Source: Prorocentrum cordatum (taxonomy: Eukaryota; Sar; Dinophyceae; Prorocentrales; Prorocentraceae). Taken from it: a DNA stretch of 64,000 nt. Made by a program: the position numbers and the translations under genes. Of this stretch, positions 33,217-42,087 are shown in pieces. The notes beneath the pieces are model-generated. The model did no database searches, was not told the DNA's origin, and worked only from the letters and a program-made list of their open reading frames with translations. Position 1 is the stretch's first letter. Each line of letters begins with the position of its first letter. The stretch covers positions 1-64,000 of the forward strand of contig CAUYUJ010019103.1 in NCBI GenBank assembly GCA_963575745.1, in the 5' to 3' direction.

Positions 33217-34589
33217 ATGTCTCAGGCAATGCATCGCCTATCCATGTTGCGTAAGCAGACACGCCCCCGCGCTCAGACCCTCGCGGGGGGCACTTGGAAC
33301 ACTCGTAAGTTGGGGGCTTTCGGGGGGGTGGGGGACCCGGAGATGAAGATCCAGTGTATCCTGACCCTCCTGGCGGTCCGTGGGTGGTCGCATGGTATGC
33401 TCAGTGATCTGGCCTTTGCTCACAATGACGTGCGGGAGTATATCTGCAGAGGACAGAAGTGGACCCTGACCATCCGCGGCCGCGCGGGGATAGTTTTGAA
33501 CGCGAAGCTAGCACGGGTCTGGAGGGACGGGGGGGCAAGGTTGTAGTGCGAGGTGGGCACGAGCGCAAAAGCACCAGGTGCATGGGATTGATTTTTCCTC
33601 GCAAAGGTTTTCGGCGAGGGCTGTCCTTGCTGTGCGCGTACGCACCGGTGTCAGGATCTCAACAATCAGAGGCGCGAGAGCGCTTCTACGACGAGGTCCG
33701 CTGGGTGGAGACACGGAGCAGGGGAGCAGATAATCTCCTCGTGGTGGGTGGCGATTGGAACGCTGAGGTGGGAAGGCCGCAAGACGTCGATAAACGAGCG
33801 GCTTCGGGGGTCCACGGGGAGCGTCGTCGGACGGCAACGGGCGTGGACCTCCTGGCGTTCTGTCAGGAAGAGGCGTTGTTCGTAGCAAATACGGCGTTCG
33901 CCCAGAGGCTGCCCGGCACCTGGCTCCACCCACGGTATCGGTCTTGGCACCAGCTAGACCACGTGATGGTTCGACCGAGAGACCGCAGTCAGCTTCGATA
34001 CGCGCGCACCTTGCACTACGGCCCCGGGGGGGCGCAGGGGGAAAGGAGGGCAAAACGCCGAAAACGCCGTCGCTCGGACGACGCGTGGCACGTCCGAGAG
34101 GACGGAATCGTGGCTTGGTCCGCGTATACGGACCACGAGCCCGTGGAAGTGGGAATGACCGTGAGCGGTAGATGGTTGTTTCGTGGCCGTCACACCGACA
34201 GCCGCCCAGCGGCCCCCAACTACTCGGCGATGCGGGGGTCATCCCCGGCGGCTAAAGAGGCCCGGGCTCACTACGGGCAGGTCTTGACGGATATGCCGCT
34301 GAATCTTCCGGCCCCTTTGGGGTGGAAGGAACTGTGCGACATCGCTCGTGCAGCGGGACTACAGGCATTGGGAAAGCGTCAAGCCAGGGCGCAAGTGCCC
34401 TGGTTACGGGGCCATGAAGAGGAAAAGAGGAGCCTCGACGAGGACATGGAGCGCGCCAGGGTAGCTCACGCCCTTTCAGACGACGCCGGGGCCCCTGCGG
34501 CCCTCGCGGAACGTCGTAGAGTAGCCCGGGAACGGCGTCGCACCAAGGCGGTGGGAGCGAGAGTATTGGACCGACATCGGAAGCGCTAA
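33217..34589 (+). pseudogene. LINE APE-type endonuclease, frameshifted
   Basis: Starts at the ATG 33217 (MSQAMHRLSML). The first part, to about 33530, carries AGGTWNTRKLGA, the N-terminal strand of the endonuclease fold. At a run of seven G around 33532 the frame changes; the first frame stops at 33546 and the domain continues in the other frame to TAA/TGA at 34589. That part has LLVVGGDWNAEVG (catalytic Asp and Asn), HQLDHVMV, and YTDHEPVEV (catalytic His preceded by Asp). These motifs match exonuclease-endonuclease-phosphatase endonucleases that nick DNA to prime reverse transcription. The rest (about 34260-34589) is the helical linker to the RT. Confidence 0.75.
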
Positions 34590-34591
34590 AA

Positions 34592-36075
34592 TATGGTGGT
34601 GCGGCGTTCCGCGCGGCGGCATTCGATCTCGCCAGGAAAATGTGGAATTGCGCGGCGACCGCAAAGGACGGAGAGGGAGCGGCCGCTTGGCCCCGCGAGT
34701 GGCGAGAAGCGTCGGTTATTCCACTCTGGAAGCAGAAGGGGGCCCGAAAGGACAAGAACACGTGGCGGTGTATTACCCTGCTGTCCGTCGGGTCCAAATT
34801 GGTTGCGCGGGTGGTAGCGTCTCGCATAAGTGCGTGGCCCGAGCCTTGGATGGGAGAGTCGCAGTCGGGATTCCGGCGCGGCCGGGGCACTGACGACGCT
34901 GTACAGGTCACCCGCCGCCTGGTGGAGGAGGCCGCAGCCCTCCGGAATGAGGAAGCTGTGGTTTTCGATTTCTTCGACATTGAAAAAGCCTACCCCCGCG
35001 TTTGCCGGCCTGCTCTGTGGACCTTACTAGCGCGCAGAGGGTGCCCCGATGGCATGCTCAGAGTCTGCAAAGCCCTACACAACCACACCGAGTGTCGGGG
35101 AAAAACAGAAGAGTTACGTTTTCCAAAGGATCCACGCATGCCCTACGACGTGAGAAGGGAGATCGAGGTGAGCCAGCTGAAACATATTGGAGCCATACAT
35201 ATGGAAACTGGTATTCGGAGCGCCGACACAGCCCAGCGAGCGTCGACCGCCCGCCTGCTTGCTCAAGCCATCGCAAAAGGCTGGGCCGTGGGCACCGCAC
35301 ACGGCCGGGGCAGGACCAGTGATGTAGACATCCCCACGAGATTACAGGTGCTCGAATCTTGCGTTGTGGGCCGTTTGCTTTGCAGCTGTCGTTCTCGGGG
35401 GTGGACAAAGGAGGAGCTTCGCAAGCTCCAGAGAGTGGCAAACTATGCGGTCAGGCGAGCGCTCGGCATGGATGTGTGGAATATGAAGGAGCACCACGTG
35501 ACAGATGCCGCAATGCACGCCGCGGCCAAATGGAGGACCGTCGAGGATCAGGTCGCCAAGCTGTCCCTGCAGCGGCCGGGGCACGTCGCTCGGATGCCAA
35601 CATGGCGCGCCCCCAAGCAGGTCCTCTTCGATTTTATATCCAGCCGCGGTGGAGGAGTCGAGGAGCACACGAATCCGAACGGTCAGATCCCGCGGCGCCG
35701 AAGGTGCATCCGAAAGCTCACGTTTGACGAAATGGACTGGTTTCGCCGGGCCCAGACCCGGAAGGGCTGGCAGAGCTCCACCAACAAGGCATTCCCCACG
35801 CAGGGCCGTGACGTGAACCGACGGGCGCTGTTGCGTGCGTGGAGACCAGGCCTGGCGCTCCCGGAAGCGGATCCTCCTCCTCCCTCTCCTCCTCCTTTTC
35901 CTCCTCCCCCTCCTCCCCCCCTCCCCTCCCCCCCCCCTTCTCCTCCCCCTCAGGGAGGGGGTCCGCTTCCAGAGGGCCGGGCATGCGCGTGCCCAGCTTG
36001 TTCACAACAGTTCGCGGCGGGGAATCAGTTGTCATGTCATTACGACAATGAACACTCTGTACGAGACCCGTCTCG
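34592..36075 (+). pseudogene. LINE reverse transcriptase with catalytic-core deletion
   Basis: Readable from about 34592 (AAFRAAAFDLARKMWNC) although the first ATG is at 34640. Visible RT blocks: EWREASVIPLWKQKG, WRCITLLSVGSKLVARVVA, SGFRRGRGTDDAV, and motif A as FDIEKAYPRV with its catalytic Asp. After ALHNHTECRGKTEELRF the sequence jumps to VSQLKHIGAIHMETG, which belongs after motif C: motif B and the YxDD box are missing, so the enzyme cannot work. The thumb and connection part continues (LQRVANYAVRRALGMD). A polyproline stretch coded by (CTC)n at 35866-35960 and a C2H2-like finger CPACSQQFAAGNQLSCHYDNEH close the frame. Confidence 0.75.
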
Positions 36076-37327
36076 TCACATGGGCGTCACACCAGTACCC
36101 AGATTGCAAAAGATGGTTTTCTAGAGAGGCTCTCCGCTTCCACAAGCCACGATGTCCGGCTAAGTTAAAATTTCGTCAGGCACTCCAAGTACATCACAAT
36201 TTTGTCATGGGCCCTGTGCGGGGGCCCTGCCCGGCCCCTCCGCGGGGCTGGTGGGTTGCCACAGATGGATCTGGCAAGGATGGAACAGCGGGGTGGGGAG
36301 CAGTGGTTTTTCGCTACGATGGTCCGGAGACCCCGGGTCAGATTCCGGACTTCGTGCTCCACGCCCCAGTCGTTACCGCTCAGTGGGACCACCGGTGGCT
36401 AGGGGCACGCGATGAGACCAATAACACGGCTGAGCTTTCGGCGATAGGCGAGGTTACGAAATGGCTGTTAGAGGAAGCCCCCGATCCTGGGGGCGTCCCG
36501 GTGCACATCCGACACGACTCGGAATATGCAGCCAATATGGCGCAGGGTATCTGGACACCGGGCGCCAACGAAGAGCTGGCCCAAGCCGTCCGGGAGCTCA
36601 CGCAGGAGGTCCGTCAGAACCGTCAGATCACTCGGGAGCACGTATATGGCCACACAGGCGCCCATGACAATGAGCTGGCCGACCGGGCTGCCGATGTAGG
36701 AAGGCGGGGTTTCGCCTCAGCGCAGTCCGGCCGGCGGTCGGCGCCGCCGCCAGCGGTTTGCGATCTATCATATGCTGAGACGGACATATGTAAGAAGTGC
36801 GGCCTGAGGGTCTTGAGTAAGGACATCATTTGGCATGTTCGCATATGCACTGTCACAGAGCACGCCCTTCCCGAAGGATATACCAAGTGCCGCAAATGCG
36901 AGGTGTTGATCCTCGCGGCGGGCCGTCTACAGCATGAAGGCAAGCGCCGAGGATCGCGTCTGGCGAACCGCGCGCGCGGCAAGTGCGGCAAGCTATTTCC
37001 CGAGCCACCGCCGGGACAGCTGTCTAGGCCCATGCGGAATCACGAGGTAAAGTGCAGGGGCGCGCCGAGACCTCCGCCGACCGGCGGGGCCCCTCCCCCT
37101 TCTCCTTTGCCCCCTCCCCCCCTGGCTCCTCCCCCTCCTCCTCCGTCGTCTTCTTCCTCTTCTTCGTGCCCCGCCCCCCCCCCCCCTCCCCCCACCTCGT
37201 CTCGGCGCGGGCCCAATTGGCCCGGGTCACCCGCCCGCGGGCAGCAAGGGGCCGCCCGAAGCATTGTCCACCAGCCCGCGGCCTTGGCGCCTACAGCGCG
37301 CATCGTAAAGCGGCCGCCCCCTTAACA
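36070..37327 (+). pseudogene. LINE zinc finger, RNase H and C-terminal zinc fingers
   Basis: The frame changes near 36070 and then opens to TAA at 37323-37325. It starts with a second finger CKRWFSREALRFHKPRC, then a complete RNase H domain: WVATDGSGKDGTAGWGAVVF (first Asp), NNTAELSAIGEV (Glu), IRHDSEYAANMA (second Asp), and HDNELADRAADVG (last Asp). After it come three Cys/His clusters: CKKCGLRVLSKDIIWHVRIC, a CRKC group, and CGKLF ending NHEVKC. RNase H would remove the RNA template during integration. A Pro/Ser-rich tail follows. The domain residues are intact although the element is dead. Confidence 0.7.
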
Positions 37328-37609
37328 GGAGGCGGCGAAGAGAGCTCGGGGCCCCGAGCAGAGGGGCCAAAACGAAGTTCGGGGGGAAAACAAAGGCAGC
37401 CTTGCCCCCGAAGCGGGGGCACGGGTAGGGGAGACCAGACGAAAAAGCAGAGCGCAGTCCCCACCAGCCCTCTGGGGGCGTCTCCTTTTTTAAAACGAAG
37501 TTTACCAACATTGCCACTTCACCCTCCCTCTTCCCCTTCGGGGAGGGGTTTACCCCTCCCCCTACCCCCTCCCCACTGACCTGGACAGGGGGTTCCGCGG
37601 CGCGCTGGA

Positions 37610-38320
37610 GCGCCCAAGATGGCCCAAGACGGCTCCAAGAGGGCCTCAGGGAGCCCAAGATACCCTCCAAGATGGCTCAAGATAGCGCAAGATGCCCAAG
37701 ATGGCCCCCGTGATGTTCCAAGACGTTCCAAGAACTCTCCAAGACGGTTCCAAGTGCCCACAAGAGCATCATTAGGATGCATCCAAGAGGTCAAAATGCT
37801 GCAAAACCCTAAGGGGAAATCCATGTTTTTGGTGGTATCACTTCTTCGCTTGCGATGCACATCCGAGGCGTCAAGATGGCTCCAAGATGGCTCAAGATAG
37901 CTCCAAGAAGGGCCCAAGAAAGCCCCCTGACGGCGCCAAGAGCGCCGAAGAGCGCTCCAAGAGCGGTCCCAGAGCGGTACAGGAGACGATTTTTGGAGTT
38001 CCTGGGGGGCTCTAATTAAGGAACCCTACTTCCTTGACCGATGTCCTCCAAGATTGCCCCAAGAGCGCCCCAGCAGGGCCTTCAAGGGCGCCAAGAGGCC
38101 CCCCAAGAGGCCCCCAGGAGGCCCCCAAGAGACCCCCAAGAAGCCCCAAGAGACCCCCCAGAGGCACCCAAGGTGCTCCCAGAGGCCCCAGAGGCACCCA
38201 AGGTGCTCCCAGAGACCCCCCCAGAGGCCCCAAGAGGCCCCCAGAGGCCCCCAGGAGGCCCCAAAGAGGATCCCGAACGGCCCACAGAGGCCCCCCCGAG
38301 GCACCCAAGACGCCGAAAAG
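37610..38320 (-). repeat. GGCCTCTTGG array element, minus orientation
   Basis: Words CCAAGATGGCTC (left part) grade into GAGGCCCCAAGAGGCCCCC (right part). An AT-richer interval at 37780-37860 takes the place of the core but matches it poorly. A separate short run has AGGCACCCAAGGTGCTCCC twice at about 38160-38215. Confidence 0.55.
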
Positions 38321-39123
38321 CCTTTCAGGACGACCCTCTACTCGCCTGGGCGTCGTTTCTGGACGGGCTGGTGGGGATGCACGAAGCGTCTAGAATTGCA
38401 TTGTTTCTCGTTGGGGCATTCGCCCTTCACCCCCCCCCCATTCGCTCTCCGCCCCCGCCCCCTGTTCCTTCCGTTGGCAGTAATGGTCTGTCCGTCGTTG
38501 TTCTTCGGGTTGTTTCTCTTGTCGGGCACGGCTCGCGGCGTTTCTCTTCGCGTCTGCTGCAGCCCAGGGGTCAGCTTTCGCGCTGCCCCTCGTGCCGGTG
38601 TAGGTTTACCCTGCACCGGGGGAGGGCAAAGGTTCCTTCGGGTTCCACATTGCGCCGTCGTTGGTCTCCTGGCCTTCGACACCGCCCTCCCCCAGGTCCT
38701 CGGCAGCAGGGCCGCCTCCCACTGGCCTCCCACGAGGGGCCCTCTGCGTTTTGATTTCTGCATATCGTGCGGAGAGACCGCCCGCCAAGTCTTATTTTTC
38801 TCGTTCGGTGGGGTCGTTTTCTTTCTCCCCTCCCTCCCCCCCCCCCCCCCCCCGCTTGCTTTTTCCTCGTGTTCTTGCCTGTCTTGCCTCTTTTCTGCCC
38901 CCCTTTTTTCCTCGTGTCGTCGTTGGGGGTTGGACCATTACTACCATCTCCCACCCCCTTTCTGTCTCTGTCAACGGGAGTATCCCGCCACGCATCCATT
39001 GCACGTTGTTGTGTGTGTGCGCAGGGATCACGGCACTCTCCTCTTCTCGTCGCATTCGCCCGCCGCGAGCCCGTCAGGAAGGCTCTCGCATCGGTCCGCG
39101 TCCGCTCCCGCTGCCCGGGAGCA
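38321..39123. other. Upstream of the interrupted ORF; no domain seen
   Basis: Mixed sequence with a C-run at 38838-38853. Frames are open on both strands but without recognisable motifs. A pyrimidine-rich tract ending GTGTGTGCGCAG lies at about 39013-39026 and could be a 3' splice site ahead of the ATG at 39124. Confidence 0.35.
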
Positions 39124-39623
39124 ATGGCGGCACGCAGGGCCGCGGTGGACGAGAGGTTCGCGGCGCTCGAAGCGAGAGTCACGTCGGTGGAGGGCGGGCT
39201 GCAACGCGCAAGAGCTGCCACGTCGTCCTTGAGGGGTTCGACAAGGTGGGAAGCGCGCGGGCAGAACATGCGCCGAGCCAGTTGTGGAGGGAGCTCCGCC
39301 TGGCAGTGCCGAAGGCGGTGGGCGAGGACCTCTGCGAGGCCCTCCAGGCGCCGCGGCCGCTGCCGCAGGAAGACTCCCAGGAGTTCCAGGCGCTGGGCGA
39401 CACGGGGCGGGCTATCTCCCAGATAGTCAGCGGCCTGGCCGGCGCGGACGCGCTGGCGCACGTCTTCGACCAGTCGAGGAACACGGCCGGCGGCAGGAGC
39501 CGAGTCGAGGGCACCTTTCGGTTGACCCTCCGGTTCGGCGAGGAGCCCCTGTCGGCGCAGGCGGCGCTGTCCTTTTTGGACGGGCCGTTTCGCACGGCAG
39601 CGGGCCTTCCCGTTCGCGGGTAG
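39124..39623 (+). pseudogene. 5' part of an ORF interrupted by the YR retroelement
   Basis: The ATG at 39124 starts MAARRAAVDERFAALEARV, a short heptad-like coiled coil. Near 39215 the frame changes and continues HVVLEGFDKVGSARAEH, RELRLAVPKAVGEDLCEAL, QEFQALGDTGRAISQIVSG and ends LDGPFRTAAGLPVRG at TAG 39621-39623. The stop is made by the junction with the inserted element. The last 95 bp (39526-39620) recur at 46355-46449, after which the same frame runs on into a Lys/Arg-rich tail. Unidentified; it could be a host gene or the ORF1 of another element. Confidence 0.5.
39526..39620. repeat. 95-bp flank duplication, left copy
   Basis: Starts CCCTCCGGTTCGGCGAGG and ends CCCGTTCGCGGG; identical by eye to 46355-46449 on the far side of the YR element, in direct orientation. 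Confidence 0.85.
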
Positions 39624-39628
39624 GGCGG

Positions 39629-39994
39629 GCCAACGACAGCTCGTGGTCACTATGGACCAGAAGAGAGGGCCCCATTGGGCACGTGAACGCAGCAGACCGC
39701 TATGGGCCGCAACGAAGCCACTATGGGCCGCAAGGAAGCCACTATGGGCCGAGCGAAGCCCCCAGAGGGCGGAGGGCCGAAACCCGACACACGGCACGGT
39801 ATTTATATCCCGCCCCAGTGCCAGGCGGAGGAAGCACGGCACGGCACTGCACCACACGACGCGAGCGGGAGGCGGAAGAGGGTCGACCAGCGCGCGGCCG
39901 ACCAGCCGAGCGAGGGCGCCCCCGCGGCCAGCCGCGGGGTCGTTCACAGCGCGGGCGGATTTGTGCCAAGCAATAACTTCGTTATTCCGACCCC
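39629..39994 (-). repeat. 366-bp terminal direct repeat, 3' copy
   Basis: Begins GCCAACGACAGCTCGTGGTC and ends TTATTCCGACCCC on the plus strand. It contains CACTATGGGCCG repeated three times and GGTATTTATATCCCGC, a TATA-like stretch. It holds the first codons of the gag-like ORF on the minus strand (MGPSLLVHSDHELSLA) in both copies. Confidence 0.9.
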
Positions 39995-40275
39995 ACAACT
40001 CCTGGCGCTTGCACTCGCCTCGCACGGCCCTGGGGGGGGGGGAGGAGGAAGCCTCCCCCAGGAGCGGAGGGTGCGGACCCGACCCATCTGCCCCGCAGCG
40101 CGCGGCCTCTCCGAGGCCAAGCGGGCAGACGCCGGTCGGGCCCGTGGGGGAGCACCACCCACTGCAACGGCGCTCCCGCGGGCCACGCCCGGCGCTGCCA
40201 CCCACTGCCCCCGCGTGCCGGGGGTGCGCCCACGTGTGTGCCGTGCAGACACGACCACCAGACTGCGCGGGGTGC
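39995..40275 (-). other. 3' non-coding part of the YR element
   Basis: Between the recombinase stop and the 3' repeat; GC-rich with a G-run at 40033-40042. No ORF or further copy of the 95-bp sequence was seen here. Confidence 0.5.
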
Positions 40276-42060
40276 TCAGCCATCGCCATCGTCGCTGGAC
40301 GACTCTGCCAAATGGGCTTCCGCGACCGACTGCCGCTCGAGCCGGGAAACGTTAAGGTATTTCATCCACGCGGGCTGATGCCAGCCGCCCGCGCGAAGAA
40401 GGTCGGTGACCGGTCCGCCCCTGGCAGCGATGTCCTGCGCGTGCCCGCGCCTGAACGCGTGAGTGCCGAATGATTCCGCGTCGTGGCGCCCCATTTCGCC
40501 CAGCGCGCGGCGCAGCCGAGCACGTGCCGCGCCTGGGGACCACGCAGCCCAGATGGGCTGATGAGCTGGCTCGCCAACTAGCCAGGCCCCAAGAACGTGT
40601 ACGGGACAGGTGACCGCGCACTCGTCGCACCAGCACTGCCGTGCCATCACCGAGCGGCTCTCGCGGTTCTTTCTCCTGGAGAGGTGCAGCTCGATCTTTT
40701 GATCGCCGACGACGAACGCGGAGGCCACGCAAGCCGCGGCCGCGCCATCTTCAACCCGCACCGCGGGCAGGGCCTCCGAGGGTAGCCGAAGGAGGAATGC
40801 GTAGGCCGCCAGGCACAACATGGCGAAACGGCGACCCTCGTCACTGACGCGCAGGTGCGACACCAGACGGGCGACGTCGCGGCCCTGAAGGGCCATGCGC
40901 GCCTTCGCCTGCCAGCCCGAACGCTTCTCGATGGCGTTCTTAGCGGCGCGAACCGCCGGGTGCCTGAAGACTTCCACGGGCCTTGCGCGCCAACTGCCGC
41001 CGCGGGCGGACGCGCGCGTTGCCGGAAGATGAGAGGCGGGCGCGCGCCGGCATGCCACGAGGCACGCCTTCTTCACGTAAGTCACATAATTGCTGAAGGT
41101 CCCGGCGCACCTGAAGGTCGTGGACCACAGAAGCAGCCCCTCCAGGGTGGGCGGCAGTTCCTTCCCCCGTCGCTTTAAGACGCCCCTTGCGAATGTAACC
41201 CAGCACTCGAACCCGCTGCTGAGCGCGGGCAATGAGCGCGGGCATGCGCCCAGGAGAGCGCTCACCCGGGCCCTGCGCGCCCACGCTTTACCGGCCGCCG
41301 AGGAGGTGATGAGGGCTCTGGCCCGAGCAGCTTCGGCCCGCGGCCCGCGCATGTCACGCCGACCCTCGCGCCCAGCGACTGAGAGCGCCCACCGGACCGC
41401 GGACACGGGGTCCTCCGGGGGAGCTGCATGCGCCCTGCCGCTGTCCTGGCGCCCGCGTTTAGCGCTGCGAGCGACATGCCGCAATTTCGCGCGCGCACCG
41501 TGGAGGATGACGAGACGGATTCGCTCGAGGGCGACCGCGTCGCGATGTCGGTCCTGCGACGGCCGACAAGGGGGGGGCCCGCGACGAACGCGGAACGCGC
41601 AAGCAGACCTGGGGGCAATCCCGGGCGACGGGGCGGGCGCAGGAGAAGCGCCCGCGCTGCCCCTGCCCAGCGCGGCTGGCGCGCCGCCGCGCTGGGCTGC
41701 CGCGATAGCCGCGCGGACCACCTCGCGGGCGTCGCAAGATAATGCCGCGGCGCCCCTGAAGTCTGCCAGGGTGACGCCAACCAAATCGCTCACGGCGTCG
41801 GCGCCGTTATCGGCAAGCAGCTCGGCAGCGGCGAACACAGGAAGAGGGCGTGCCTCAGGGCAAACCGCGCGAAGCTGAGCGAGCAATCCAGCCAGCGCCA
41901 TCGCGCGAACACCGATGACATTCTCCAGGTGCGCCGACAAACCAGAGATGCCCTCGCGCGCCCACAGGCGAAGCGCGACCGCGACGTGCGCGAGGGAGGA
42001 CGCCAACCCCTGCCCGACCTGGCGGGCGCACCCTGACCGATGAGTGAAGGCCAGATCCAT
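40276..42060 (-). CDS. Tyrosine recombinase of the YR retrotransposon
   Basis: A 594-residue intact ORF from ATG at 42060-42058 to TGA at 40278-40276; the frame is open three codons further upstream from a GTG. The C-terminal catalytic half has all expected residues: Arg425 in FLLRLPSEAL, His534 and Arg537 in GTHAFRRGHAQD, Trp560/His561 in GGWHQPAW, and the nucleophile Tyr568 in MKYLN. Residues about 283-345 ([18 protein letters not shown] and onward) look like the SAM-like core-binding domain. It would catalyse insertion and excision of a circular cDNA by strand exchange. The first 200 residues are Ala/Arg-rich with no assignment. It starts 27 bp after the RT-RNase H stop. Confidence 0.9.
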   Translation of the reverse strand: MDLAFTHRSGCARQVGQGLASSLAHVAVALRLWAREGISGLSAHLENVIGVRAMALAGLLAQLRAVCPEARPLPVFAAAELLADNGADAVSDLVGVTLADFRGAAALSCDAREVVRAAIAAAQRGGAPAALGRGSAGASPAPAPSPGIAPRSACAFRVRRGPPPCRPSQDRHRDAVALERIRLVILHGARAKLRHVARSAKRGRQDSGRAHAAPPEDPVSAVRWALSVAGREGRRDMRGPRAEAARARALITSSAAGKAWARRARVSALLGACPRSLPALSSGFECWVTFARGVLKRRGKELPPTLEGLLLWSTTFRCAGTFSNYVTYVKKACLVACRRAPASHLPATRASARGGSWRARPVEVFRHPAVRAAKNAIEKRSGWQAKARMALQGRDVARLVSHLRVSDEGRRFAMLCLAAYAFLLRLPSEALPAVRVEDGAAAACVASAFVVGDQKIELHLSRRKNRESRSVMARQCWCDECAVTCPVHVLGAWLVGEPAHQPIWAAWSPGAARARLRRALGEMGRHDAESFGTHAFRRGHAQDIAARGGPVTDLLRAGGWHQPAWMKYLNVSRLERQSVAEAHLAESSSDDGDG

Positions 42061-42087
42061 TGCACGCACGCCCAGCGCCCGAGCCGG

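Larger units (their letters stand above)
32700..37330 (+). mobile_element. Degenerate non-LTR retrotransposon (LINE)
   Basis: Domain order along the plus strand: Gly/Pro-rich ORF1-like segment, APE-type endonuclease, reverse transcriptase, zinc fingers, RNase H, C-terminal zinc fingers. At least three frame changes (near 33535, 34595 and 36070) and a deletion in the RT show it is dead. Neither terminus is defined; no poly(A) tail was seen after the last ORF. The GC-rich hairpin-forming sequence at 37500-37580 may be 3' UTR. Confidence 0.85.

Noticed and set aside
38054-39232. Long plus-strand frame over the array and the interrupted ORF
   Set aside because: Composed of array translation (Pro/Arg words) and low-complexity sequence; the better coding signal lies in other frames.
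40276-42060. Crypton or integron-type recombinase
   Set aside because: The recombinase follows an RT-RNase H ORF on the same strand between shared direct repeats, which defines a YR retrotransposon.
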